Shown here: positions 36,742 to 48,750 of the stretch, piece by piece
Numbering within the stretch: position 1 is the first letter of the stretch
How the letters are laid out: each line of letters begins with the position of its first letter
From: Primula veris
Taxonomy: Eukaryota; Streptophyta; Magnoliopsida; Ericales; Primulaceae
DNA: 64,000 bases
Assembly (NCBI GenBank): GCA_963682055.1
Contig: OY821749.1
Location: 26,915,631 to 26,979,630, forward strand
Direction: 5' to 3'
Program-made: the position numbers and the translations under genes
Notes under the pieces: generated by a model
Told to the model about the DNA's origin: nothing
Database searches by the model: none
What the model saw: the letters and a program-made list of their open reading frames with translations, nothing else

Positions 36742-38446
36742 ATTACGGGTTTGTGCATTGCGATTACGTTTTTTGCTCTAATGCGACAAGCAAACGCTTG
36801 GGGAGCTTGGTTTACCTATACCTTCAATGTTATCATCTGTAGAATCCAATTTAATACTTTCATTACCATTTTTGTCCCTAGCCGTTTTTCCCCTTTTCAC
36901 CGCTCCCTTCCTTTCCTTCCTTACATCTCGACAAGTTTCTGCATTTATAACTTTTTTCCTTGCTTCAATGGTTTGCTATTTATTTTCAAACGGGTCCATT
37001 ATACTTATAGCAATCCTCCCCTATTCAGTGTTCTACATGGCTGCAAATGCACGTGTTTTCATCAAGAGAAGGTCGGTTTTCTGTTTTTTTTTTGCAGTTT
37101 TTTTTTTGGGTCAAAAATCAGAGACACTCTTTGTCAGTTAACATCTGTTGTTATATTGCAGGTGCCAGTTTGTGTTTTTTAGTTAGTTCCTCGATCTATT
37201 TTCCAGATTTTTATCCTTCAAGGTAAGCTTTTTGTTCTTTTCTTATCTCAATTTAGAAAAAAAATTCCCTTCTATTTTCATTTTTTAATTATTTATGTAA
37301 CAGGTGCTGAGTGTTTTAAGAGCTAATCCGTCAATGGTTATAACATTTGTTGCTGTTACCTTGGTGTGCTTGATTCATCCATCACTGGGTCTGTTCATAT
37401 TGCTTCTTTCTCATGTGTTCAGCTGTCATAGTGCACTCTCCAGGTAATCAACTGCTACACTGCCTTTCCATTAATTATTTATATAAATCGAGTAACATAT
37501 TCATCTGGTTTTTGTAGACATGGTTATCGTATACCGAATAAAATGTCCTTAAGTTTGTTTCTGGTTTAGAAGACTGAAGAAATTCTAAAGTCATTATCTA
37601 AATACCACTTATGTACTAATATACTTAAATGTTACGAAAAACGTAAAAATACTGATATATCCCTTCTCTCAATCTAGTAACAGATGTAGCTAGATAGTAA
37701 TTGATTTCAAATAAACCCTTAATACACTGGATAAAAAAACAAAACTGTGCTAGTGAATTATTTTCCTGACCAAAAATTGCAAGGAATATGCTGATAGATG
37801 ATTTTGAAAATTTGTTTGCTGCATGAACTTTCCTTTTTCTTTTACGACCATTGACAGATTTATCTTATTTGATTATTATAAAATTTCATCTCAATCTGAT
37901 TGCTTAGAAACTTATTTTTTCTCCATTTACAACAGTTTTACCACTGTTCGAAGAAAAGAGTCATCCGACTTCACTACTGAAAAATTGATAGCTTAAGCTT
38001 TGTTTGGATCATGTCATGGCGATTTTAATTACTTCTCGAGCAACTTTCAGATGCATTTTTTTTAATAGTGTTCGCGAACTTGGTTTTACTCTTTCTTAAA
38101 ATTTGTGTATGCAGAGAAATGTTCGAGCCAGAGCTTTCCGTGGTTTATTGACTCAGTCCTATGTATCTCGGTGATCCTACATGGCATGTGTGATACGAAG
38201 CTCGAATTTAATTTCTTCTTATTTCCATTTCTTGCAAACCCCAATTGGGAAGTAAAATTGAGCTGTGCTTACATGCTTGCTGGATATTATACTTATTTTT
38301 CGGCATTGATATTAACACCCTCTAGAGCCTTTTATGCTATGGCTGCAATCGGAGTTATTTCGTTTGCTTTCAGAATCATACAGAGAAGAAATAGAGAAAA
38401 AGGCGAGGCTTATTTCAGCAACCGTAAACATTCTCATAGACACTGA
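36742..38446 (+). pseudogene. PGAP1-like GPI inositol-deacylase, broken 3' fragment
   Basis: Functional PGAP1 proteins are ER membrane hydrolases that remove the inositol acyl chain of GPI anchors. Only the C-terminal membrane part is present, still with intron-like structure: 36742-37071, 37162-37222, 37304-37443, a remnant at 37936-37996, and 38115-38446. Readable words are ITFFALMRQANAW, LPIPSMLSSVESNL, VLRANPSMVITFVAV, SFPWFIDSVLC and IIQRRNREKGEAYF, the last close to the family C-terminus. Damage seen: a one-base shift at the GGGG run 36800-36803 between ALMRQANAW and ELGLPIPS; an in-frame TAG at 37184-37186; a stop at 37994-37996 in the fourth exon; and loss of the stretch before SFPWF. 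The N-terminal hydrolase part is absent from the upstream 6 kb. Retained introns point to a DNA-level copy. Confidence 0.8.
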
Positions 38447-41400
38447 TAATCATGTGTATTGTATCTTGTTGTATGATAAGCGTTTGTGATATTAGATGAG
38501 TTAGACGGTACATCCATACGGCTTCATTTTTGCAGTTTTTCTTTGTAAAATACCCGCCTTTTTTTTTATTTGTAAAAACACAGACAGTTGAAATACCTTT
38601 TGTAATCAAACTTGTGATCGTATCTGAGGGAGAATTAATGTAGATTGAGTCCTTTTATGACTGTTTTGAGTAATTCATGTTCCAAAATCATTTTCCGCAT
38701 TAATTTGTTCATGTGTGTATGCATAAAAATATGGTTGCACCAATGTTATAGCAAAAAAAAACCATATTATTTTTTGGGTTTTCCCGTCAAGTGTTATGTT
38801 GGCTAAATGAGAAGATTTCCGGTCTTTGTAAGTAGGTGTGCATGATTATTGTGCAAGTCCTATTATACACGACATTGTTGGCATAATGATTTTTAAGAGT
38901 GAGCTAAAATATTGTAATCAATAGATTGATGTTAGTAAGATTCTTTTTAATCAAAGTTGTTAAATTTGTCACATTTGCTATAAAGAAGTTGAAGCAAAAT
39001 CAGCAGGTCTTCGACATTACTTGCACTAGATTAACAAAATCTCATAATTAATTAATGTCCCAAACAAATTAGGTGCTAGTACTTGCACTGCAGACAAATG
39101 TTGTTTTATTTATTTATTTTTGGTGTCACATAATTTTTTTAGTTCCACTTGTATGTGATTAAAGCCTTGGCTTTTTTTCGACTCTATAGTGCTTCATTTC
39201 TCGCTTTCGTTTGTTTCGGAAACAGAAGACTAATTGTATTCCATAAAGCAGTATTCACAGGATTTGATCTTGCTTGGCTGCCAAAGAGAATAAAAAAAAA
39301 AAATGTAAGAACCGCTTTTTACAAACCATAGATAAGTTATACTAGTAATTTTTATCGATTTGATTGCAGGATCTTCGAAAGAAATATAGCCTGGGGAAAA
39401 AGCGAGGATAAATAAGAAAACCATCGTGTTCCCAAAATCTCCCGACTTCTAGACTGATTTTTAAACTGTCGAAAACAACAAATTAGTCATTTTTTACCTT
39501 ATCGGTTGTCTACAATTTGGGCAATTCTTTCCACATTTGTCAGCAGCCGACTTCAAGCATTTCTTGCAAAAACTAGAAGAAAAAATGGATCGAGACACAT
39601 TAAACCAAATGCTATGTAATTTCATGAGATGAAAACAACTGATCTACAAAAGGTTTACTTGTGTCCACATGAAGTTGTCGTGGGCTCGAAAAGTAGCAAT
39701 AAACAAATCTACGAAAAACATATAGGAGGTATAATTATTAATTATTAACACGACTTTATATAAAATAGTTAGCAAAAAAAGTTGAAGAACGAGAAATTGA
39801 AATTTTCACACACCGTGCAAGAAAGCTCTTCCCTGAGTTTATTAATACTACATGCCGACGTGATCATCCGAGGCCGATAGATCGATTGAGCACTGCATGC
39901 CATTAAAAGATATAGTAAGTCACGCATAACATATATATGCATATATAAGGTAAATATTTGTTTGCAAAATTTACCAATTGTTACTGTGGATAGTACAGTT
40001 GAACGGTATTTTCTTTTTATTTTGTGACATTTTTGCATATGGTTCACATAATTTTACAAATAAAAAGATGAGTATTTAACATGTGGAAGTAGACTAAACG
40101 GCAGATGAATATATATTATTATTAGAATAAAGGTTAATTTTCTTAATTTGATTCGATTTAAATATGAATCATCCATATGATTATGCATGAATTGCGTCCA
40201 TACATATAACTTATGAACAAGAATATGTACAATGAACTTCCTAAGGAATATCAAACAACTATCTATATACATGCTAGACTTGCCAGTTCTGAAGGTCAAG
40301 TTTTAAACATATATAATGGGCATATCTTTTGGCACCTTTATTTTTAAATTCAGAAGAGTTGATCAATATGCATTTATATATGAGTGTAAAGAAATACTTA
40401 TTGGTATTTATTTCCGTAGGAATTAATATACAGATAACAAGTGTTTTAATTACTTTATACAAGATTTTCCTAAAAGTTATCAAGATCAAGTTTTAAACAT
40501 AATGGGCTTATTTTGGCACCTTTTTTTTGGGGATTCGAAAGACGTGAATATGCATTTATACCGGAAGAATTAATATTATACAGATAACAAGTGTTTTAAA
40601 TTTAATTACTTTGTAAGAGATTTTTCTAAAAGTTATAAAGAGAAAAGCATCAAGCCAACAACACTTCCTAAACTGACAAAATTAATTAACACTCCTACAA
40701 AATTGCGTCGAACAAAATTAAGGGGTAATATTACTTATTTACTTAATGCACAAACAAAAATGGTAGGTGATAACTGATAAGAATAATTTGAAAGTAAACA
40801 TATATAAGAACATATTCTGTAGCCTGTACAATCTTTAGTTGTTTTACAAAATCCCGATATTTTTTATTTTATTTTTTGTAATTCTCCCCAGCCGCAGAAC
40901 TGTATATATATATATATATATATATGTTTGTTCTAGTAAAATTATTGGTATACAGAATATTAATTATAGTTAGTTCTTATATATGATTGGAACCGTGTGC
41001 AATGAACCTTCCAATAAATTAAAATGATTAAGGTAGTTAGGTTACTATCACGGGATAAAAATAAACAGCTTAAACAGAATAAATGATATAGCTAGTGACT
41101 TGCATGCATTCCTTCATATGGAAATAATTAAATTAATCACACACGATATATATTAGCCAGATTGCCAGGCTGACTAATGTTATGTTTACTTTTTTTCATA
41201 TTTGTTTCACGAGTCGAGTTAGAGCATGAACTAAAAGCTAGCTAGGGTATGATATGAATACAATTTTTTATTTTTTATTTAACTATTTTTTTTAACTAAT
41301 TGTTACCAAGCCATCATCAAGCCTTAGGTATTTTTTATTACTATATAACAAATAATCAAAGCAACTTATGGATATATACATTTAAATGAGCATACCTCGT

Positions 41401-42027
41401 TTTTATATGCTATTGCCCTTTTTCTGGATTTACGGCAAAAAAAAATTATGCTACAACCTGTTAATTAGTCTACCATTAAGGAAGTAGCAATTTGATTTAC
41501 TCGTTTGGTACTCCTTTTGGTGAAATTTAAAGCCAATCTTAAAAAATGGTATAACTTCCCGTAGATTAAAGTATACAAAATATTTTTGTAATGCTGTATA
41601 TAAGCAATAATATGCACTAACGAATGTTCACGTAAGACGGCTTCATCAGTATAAGCTTTGTGCATTAAAATTAAAAAAGTTCATTAAGTTAGAGGAAAAG
41701 TGGAAAATTGATTAATGACAAATTTGCCAGCATTTAGGGAACCAAGGAATCCTATACCAATTCAATAATTTTCCAATTAAATAAGGAAAAAAAGTCCAAA
41801 AAGTGAGGACTATTGGGTTAAAGATATAGAAAAACATGTATGTATTTATATATATATATTTGTCCATGAATTAGATGACCCACGTCTGGTGTCAACTCTT
41901 AATAGGTCACATCTTGTTCAATTAATCATGTTTAGTTGTACACATATCCTTTTTTAAACAGCTAAGCTAAAGCACATCTCATCATTGGTTTGTTAAAATG
42001 ATCATCTGTAAAAATCTTTGTCTCCAA
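38447..42027. other. intergenic, no gene seen
   Basis: AT-rich spacer between the PGAP1-like fragment and the MYB promoter. It contains a local tandem duplication (40295-40640) and (TA)n runs near 40903-40924. No coding frame or RNA gene was recognised. Confidence 0.55.
40295..40640. repeat. tandem duplication, ~185-bp unit
   Basis: TCAAGTTTTAAACATA, TTTTGGCACCTTT, AATATGCATTTATA and CAGATAACAAGTGTTTTAA appear in the same order in 40295-40480 and 40481-40640, followed in both by TTTTCTAAAAGTTAT. The second copy has a short internal deletion. Confidence 0.75.
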
Positions 42028-42036
42028 TATATAAAA
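42028..42036 (+). promoter_or_regulatory. TATA box of the MYB gene
   Basis: CCAATATATAAAAACTC places a TATATAAA about 50 bp upstream of the ATG at 42084, a short but plausible leader. Confidence 0.5.
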
Positions 42037-42083
42037 ACTCTTTTAAGTTATTTTCTACATGTTAATTTGAATGCTGCAAAAAA

Positions 42084-43720
42084 ATGGGAAGACAACCTTG
42101 TTGTGATAAAGAAGGGATAAAGAGAGGTCCATGGACTATCGAAGAAGATCGAAAACTCATGATTTTCATACTCAACAACGGGATACATTGTTGGCGAACG
42201 GTCCCTAAGCTCGCAGGTATGTACTCAACATGTACACATATATGGAGATGTTTATATAATATATACAACGTTGCATCTTATAAGTACAAGTTTTTTGTAG
42301 GAATGTAAAAGATTATATAATTTGTTCATAACTTGCAAGTTTTGCCAAAATCCATGAAAAGTATATACTTTTGTATTAAAAGTAGTGTATAGTACTGTTG
42401 ATACTTGCATATTGACTATTGAGATAGGTGGGCATGTATTCTTTTAATTAAGATCAAAGCATTTACTTAATTTTCAGAAATAAATCTTTTGTAGCTTCAA
42501 GTTTAGAAAAGTAAATCTTTTTGGTATTGCCAAAGGGACATTTATAGTACATATAAAGTACAAATTTATACTTACTGCCAATTGCCACAAAAGCCATACC
42601 AATTAATTGCCAAAGGGATCTCTGACATGCACGCTAAATATGTAGTATTACAATATTTGAGGAACTTTGGGAAGACATGTTCTGTTGCATATATGAATGC
42701 AAAATGTTTTTATTTGGTTTAATAGGTATCACTATATGACTGTTAGATTTTTTTGTGGGATTATAGGTTTACTAAGATGTGGAAAGAGTTGTAGATTGAG
42801 ATGGATTAACTATCTACGACCCGATCTTAAAAGAGGTCAGTTTTCGGAAGCAGAAGAGGATCAAATGATACAACTTCATGCTTGTATTGGTAACAGGTAT
42901 ATAAAACCGTAAAATCTAATTAGTACATGCCTTCGTATTATAGTATCCAAATTTAAGCATTGAACCGGGCTTGTTTAACTGTGTGCGTAATGCACTTGGA
43001 AAATTTAGTTTTTGTCGCTTATGAGATATGAAAACCAAATGCACGCCCCAATTTTCTCAGATCATCTATGACATGTCGATGCTGAAACTGTGCGCGACAA
43101 CAAATTTTCTCTAAAGCTAAATCAACAGTAGTGTTTGATTTCTAATCATGTTCTAACATGAAAAATGCAGACAAAATACCCACCACACTTCTAGAAAACG
43201 ATACTGATTTGTTTAATCTAATTAACTCACCGAAAACTATGTTTGTAGGTGGTCTAAGATAGCTTCATTTTTTCCGGGACGAACAGATAACGAGATAAAA
43301 AACCATTGGAACACTCGAATAAAAAAGAGATTAAAGATCCTTGGGTCGAATCCAGTGACCCATAAACCGCTTGTTCAAGAAGAAAAAGAGGCAGAGCCAA
43401 ATTCGTGTACGATTGAAGAGGAAAAGTTCCCGGGACACGTGACGAAAGAACACAATGGAAAAGGTGAACTACTGTTCACCAACTATGAGATGATTTGTAA
43501 GAGCTTGGATGTAGAGTTGTGGATGAACCAAGAAATAAGTTCATCAAATTCTCTCAGCTCTACATTTTCCTTGGAAAATTATTCAAGTTTTTCCATGGGT
43601 GATTCATCTTCAGTACAACAAGAAGACTCTATAAAACAATGGGTTGATAGTGTGGATTCTTTGCTCTCTTGGGAAGCTTTTTACAATGAAGACAAAGAGC
43701 TTTTCTATTTTGGAAAGTAG
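42084..43720 (+). CDS. R2R3-MYB transcription factor, MYB20/40/43/85 type
   Basis: This is a nuclear DNA-binding regulator. Three exons, 42084-42216, 42767-42896 and 43249-43720, give 244 residues, with introns at the two canonical R2R3-MYB positions ([14 protein letters not shown] and GNR|WSKIA). The start [18 protein letters not shown], the R2 word [10 protein letters not shown] and the R3 words [10 protein letters not shown] and [18 protein letters not shown] place it with subgroup 8 and its relatives, several of which control secondary wall or phenylpropanoid genes. The Trp ladder is complete; R3 starts with Phe in place of the first Trp, as usual. The C-terminal half is acidic and Ser-rich ([18 protein letters not shown]), likely an activation region. 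Which member it is cannot be settled by eye; no fault was seen. Confidence 0.92.
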
Positions 43721-44464
43721 TCAATATTTAATATTCCTATTATTTTTTCTTCATCTCGTTCATTATTGTCTTTTGCTTATTGATATTTCATATTTGTTTG
43801 TGATATAGCTTGAGCTGTATTATAAGATTATGATATGTTATTCCAAATTTTGAGTTCATTTATATGGATTTGTTTCAGTACAAAACCATAGAGTTGAATT
43901 AGTTATATCCCATTAACAGTTCAATTTAGTTCAACTCCATTCAAAAATAATAGGGCAATTTGTCTTTTAAATTTTTAAGTTCCTTAAAAACCGCTATTAC
44001 GTACATGAGTATTGTTATGTGCTGATGTGCAAATCATGAATATAGTCAATATTATACGGGTATACGCAATTTATTACTTCAACTAATTATAACTAACATT
44101 TTTTTTAATTATTGAAAAGCTAACTTAAGTATGAGACAAAGTTCAGAGAATAATAGTCTTTCATCCAAACCTAAATGGTTTGATATATAGAGGGAAATCA
44201 ACATAATACAAGAGTAATTTATTTTTTCAATTCTGAGAAAATGTGATGAATATTCGTCTTCATATTAATTTCCCAATATAGAGTAGGTAAAAATAAGCTA
44301 AGATAATTAAGAGAACATATCATGAAATTAGTTAAAGTTAAAACACATAAGTAAAATACTAGGCTATCATATTATCCTATATTAAAAAACAAAACAAAAA
44401 ACATATATCCTATAGTATAAACTATGTATCATGGTTACGGAAGCTGGTTTACTCTAAATAATAT

Positions 44465-44504
<40 letters not shown>

Positions 44505-46276
44505 TTCATTTTTCATTTTCGGCTTCCGGTCTTTATTATTTTACTATTTTTCAAATCTTTCGTGTCTAAAGTAGAAGAGAATAAAAACCAACTATGATAT
44601 TATTAAAACTACAGGGACAAAAAAGAATCAACTGTAAAACTATAAGAAAAAAGAAGAAATATATAAAATAGTGAAAAGTCAAATACATTACATCATCATT
44701 ACCTATTTAATCGTATTGAAGAATCCTAATCGGGTTACTATATATATATATATATATATATATATTTGATAAAAGAAACGATTTTGCAAACAAACCCAAA
44801 AAGAAACAATCAAATTTATCTTTTAAATTGAGAACATCTGATATTGGTTTCTGACGAAGCAGATAATTTTCATGCCTTTTTGTATCTATATGACATTTAA
44901 CTATTTAATAATAGGGAGGAATCATCAATAAAAACTTGGTACTATTATACTCTGCAATTAGGGTTAATTTCATAAAATCCTCTTATTAAGTCTTTCTTGA
45001 GAATTATCACTTAATAATAATACTCATATTATTACAGATATGATGTATGATGGTGGTAAATAACATATTACTATGTCATGTTATTAAAAAAATAATCATC
45101 TTTTTTTTTGTTATCATGTCTGGTTAGATATGCTAATTCACAGATTATACTATTTTCAATTACTTATATCTGGTTATATCTATCTATTTACAAGACTTGT
45201 AGAGAGCTGGACCTAGTTGCTAGTATAACTTTGCTCACTTCCCTTTTTGTAGTATTATTTTATTTTTATTTCATCCAAATTCTAATACTTGGGTGTTGTT
45301 TTAATCCTGCCGACTTAGACTTGCATCGTCGATTTGCTTTTGCTATTTTTTTTTTATATGAAACTTGGGTTTCGTTCGACCACATATCAGTAGTTTGTGT
45401 TCGGGTTTTTTTCCTTTTCTGAAGCGTATAGATTTGTTCTTTTGACTTCCTAGTAGTTTCTTTTCTGAAGTTTTTTTGCTTTCTGTAGTCTATAGATTTG
45501 TTTCTTAGCTCTAAAATTTTGCTTATTAAAAGAAACTGTCAGCTCAATGAGAATAAAAAACATCCCTCACAATATATGTTTAATCACTTAAACCCGAGAT
45601 TATTATCAAACACACCCAACTGTTATGTATGCTCTTAGTAAAAATAAGCGGTAATTAGTTCCACGATTTATTAACCAAGGCTTCTTGATTATCCTGAAAT
45701 TAGAAATATATTAACTGAAGAATGGATGTAAAGAGGGAGCTTAGGATAATGAGGGGGATGTCTTTATAAGCAGAAGTCTTTTAATCTCATAAGCCCTAGG
45801 TCCTTTTTTTTAAGCAAAGTTTGTTCCCTCTTTAATTCTTTTCTAAATAATGTAGCCGAAAAGCGAAATTACATTTTTGATAGGCATATTGAAACCTCAG
45901 GGGGTGGAATTGGTTAAAATTAAGATTGTTCAAATCTTAGGGTTGGACATTGAAAAAACAGGTATTACAGAATACGTTTTTGAAATAATTAAGTAACAAG
46001 TATGTGATAAATGACGATTTTAAGTTAATTTTAACTGTGGAATCAAATAAAAATATATGAGAATCCATGAGGCCTTAGACGGAACTGAATCTTAACTTGG
46101 GCACATATGTAAGATGCTACTTGTGTACGAGGACTTGTTTTAAGTTTTTTTTTATAAATGTCATGCCTTTTTAATATCTTTGATGCCTTTGATTCTCATG
46201 TTATTTTGCATTGGTAATTCAGGTTTTATTAGAGCAGAAACAGATTTTCTAGTTATTTCAAAATACTTCTCCAATA
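43721..46276. other. intergenic between MYB gene and F-box pseudogene
   Basis: AT-rich, with a heptamer microsatellite at 44467-44518 and a (TA)n run at 44741-44764. The frame at 45108-45422 shows no protein family and is probably chance. No RNA gene was recognised. Confidence 0.55.
44467..44518 (+). repeat. (TTTTCCA)n heptamer microsatellite
   Basis: About seven units of TTTTCCA, the last ones drifting to TTTTTCA. The period is seven like plant telomeres but the unit is not TTTAGGG, so it is a simple sequence repeat. Confidence 0.85.
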
Positions 46277-47589
46277 ATGGCAGCCATTGTGGATGCATAT
46301 GGTGCTAGTGTTTGTCCGATAAAGACTGCCCCTATTAACAGATTCGATGACAAATTTTCGTCAGCAATTGCAGTCTTGATTGACATCTGTTATGGCCATA
46401 TAAAGTTCAATCCTCGACTTTATAGTGATGAGATATGGATCCGTGAGATCTCTGATGACAGTAAGGTGTGTATACAAGCATTGGTATGTTCTTACTAAGG
46501 GCCCGAGTTTCACACGTAAGCACCTCCGATTTCAAAAGACGTTAGCCAATAACAATGGTCACTTCCTTCACTTCACCCACCAAGAAGATGATGTTTTCAA
46601 CTATTTCATGTTTAATGGTGATTCTTTTACCAGCGCACCGAAATCATCATTGTTGTTTCCATCACTGAACAATGTTATTCAATTTTCTTGCGGAAATATG
46701 ACGATGCATATTAACATAAATGGTCCTATCAATGGCTTGTATTGTCTCCACTACCGAGAAGGCCGCATCACCATATGGAACCCTACCACTATCGAAGTAG
46801 GTTTCGTCCCTTTGGCGGAACAATTCATACCCCCGATAAACACTTCCATTGTAACAGATCTTTGTATTGCGGTGTAGTTGGGTTTGGTACGGACCCTTTG
46901 GATGAGCAAAATTACAAGGTTATTCTCATCTCTCCTTGCTACTATGATAACGGCCAAGATAGAACATACGCTATGCTCTACACCACCCGAACAAACACAT
47001 GGAGACATCTCAAGGATGTTATTTTTTGTGAGGTATTTGAGTCTATGAATAATACGTACTTAAACGGGTCATATTATTGGATGTCACACCGCGAGTTCAA
47101 CGTCCTTGTGTTTGACATGAGTGAGGAGTCTTTTCGATTTATAACAAACCCCTTGTAATGGTAACCTGGCATTGCACAATGGTAGTCTTCATCTGTTTGA
47201 CCTGAACTGGAACCGGAACGAGATTGATATATATATGGGTGATGATGGAAGATAATAAAAATTGGTTAAAGTTGAAAAATTTGAGAGGATTTGAAAGTCC
47301 AGTCGTGAAGATGTTGGGGTTTTGGAAGACGGAAGATGATTTGCTCGTTGTAGTTGATGATTCCAATAACCCTGATCATACTCAAACAGTCCTGTACAAT
47401 ACAGCCACCGGAGGAATTAGGAAACTTGGGCCTAGAGGATCTTGTGAAGGTTTTAAGGCTTTAGTGTATTACGAGAGTTTGGTATCTTTGAGTGGTGAAA
47501 TCATTAAGTACAGAGAAAACGACAATGCTTCTTTGTTGGGCACGGTCCGTGATTTTCTTGTTGAAGACTCTTCCGATGAAGAAGATTAA
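46277..47589 (+). pseudogene. F-box family gene broken by several frameshifts
   Basis: The sequence reads as one F-box protein of about 430 residues only if the frame changes at least four times. Segment 1 (from ATG 46277) ends near SDEIWIREISDD. Segment 2 holds the F-box tail RCVYKHWYVLTKGPSFTRKH and GLYCLHYREGRITIWNPTT. A GT duplication or loss near 46873 makes a TAG, and the frame resumes as VGFGTDPLDEQNYKVILI. A further shift at about 47156 leads to GNLALHNGSLHLFDLNW. A last shift near 47245 leads to NWLKLKNLRGFESPVVKMLG and the acidic end EDSSDEED. Each piece keeps family words, so the breaks look recent. It is of a different F-box subfamily from the two DUF295-type genes. Sequencing errors are unlikely given four sites. 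Confidence 0.8.
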
Positions 47590-48750
47590 TCATCGTTATA
47601 GTTGAGAAAGTAGTTCTTTTATACAATATTTTCCCCCATTCTTCACGTTTTATTTTCTGTCACCAAGTGAATAGTGTTGAGTGATTGTTTACTGTGTACT
47701 CGGCAACTGGTTTGCGTTCAAATTTTGAATGTACTGTCCTGTCAGGGACAAAAAGTACACGTTTTCACTCAACTAGACTTTGAGTTTTAGTCGCCTGTAG
47801 TTGTGTGAAGTCCCGGTTTATGAGTTTTTTGTGTGACCATGAAGGTTCTTGATTACCGACATAAAAGGGTACTGTAACACAGTTTGCGTGCATGTTTATT
47901 GGAATATCATATTCCCAAGTTAGGATTTCTGTATTTTTTTAGTATTTTGAATATAAATTTTTATATTATCCTTTGGCGATCAGATGTATATACCGATTGT
48001 TTGTTTTTAAGCTTTTCAAATTCATCACAAGTAGTCTGAAAAAGTTCAGGGATGCAATCTTAGTGTAAAGCAAATGAGAAATACATATTCTCAGGCTTGT
48101 TTGGCTACAATCATATTTTAGATTCTTGAAAATTTAGCGAAGGTCCTTTGGCAGGTTTGAGAGGTACAAAAAAAGTACGAAAGTCTTATTTATTTTTTTC
48201 GTATATACATCAATAACATCTACCATTTTTTCTTAAACCCAACACAAATAAGTAGTATAATTTGGCTTATATTGTAATGTGCAGAAGGTACAGATTGAAA
48301 GAAACACGTACATCATTTTAATGCATTTTAACTTTTAACCACAGTTGCTGGGCAAAAAAAGATAAATCTCGTGATTGAAGTTTTGCATGTGCTCATTGTT
48401 CTTTGTTACTTCAATGAGCCTATCCACGCAATATTTGCGAGGTGATCATAACATCAAAATGGAAATTAACGTGATAATACAAATTCACAAAATGGTACTT
48501 TCGAGAACTGAAAGAATTACTTTACTTAGAGCTTGGAAATTTTATATTGAGGCCAGCTTTTTAGAAATGATCAGTGTACTATGTAAAATTTTGATGATCA
48601 CTTATCCAAATTCAGATACATTAAATTATACAAGTTATAAATCCATCATAGAAATACATTCTCAAAATTGAAATACAGCATTGAACTTAATTATTCAATA
48701 TTTATAGCCTATCGACGATATGTACACATATTTAGCTGTTGAGAATATTG
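47590..48750. other. spacer between two convergent pseudogenes
   Basis: No gene or repeat recognised; the open frame at 48375-48671 has no family features. Confidence 0.5.

Noticed and set aside
44467..44518. Interstitial telomere repeat
   Set aside because: Period is seven but the unit is TTTTCCA rather than TTTAGGG.
45108..45422. 104-codon hydrophobic frame
   Set aside because: Leu/Phe/Ile-rich translation is expected from T-rich DNA; no start context or homologue recognised.
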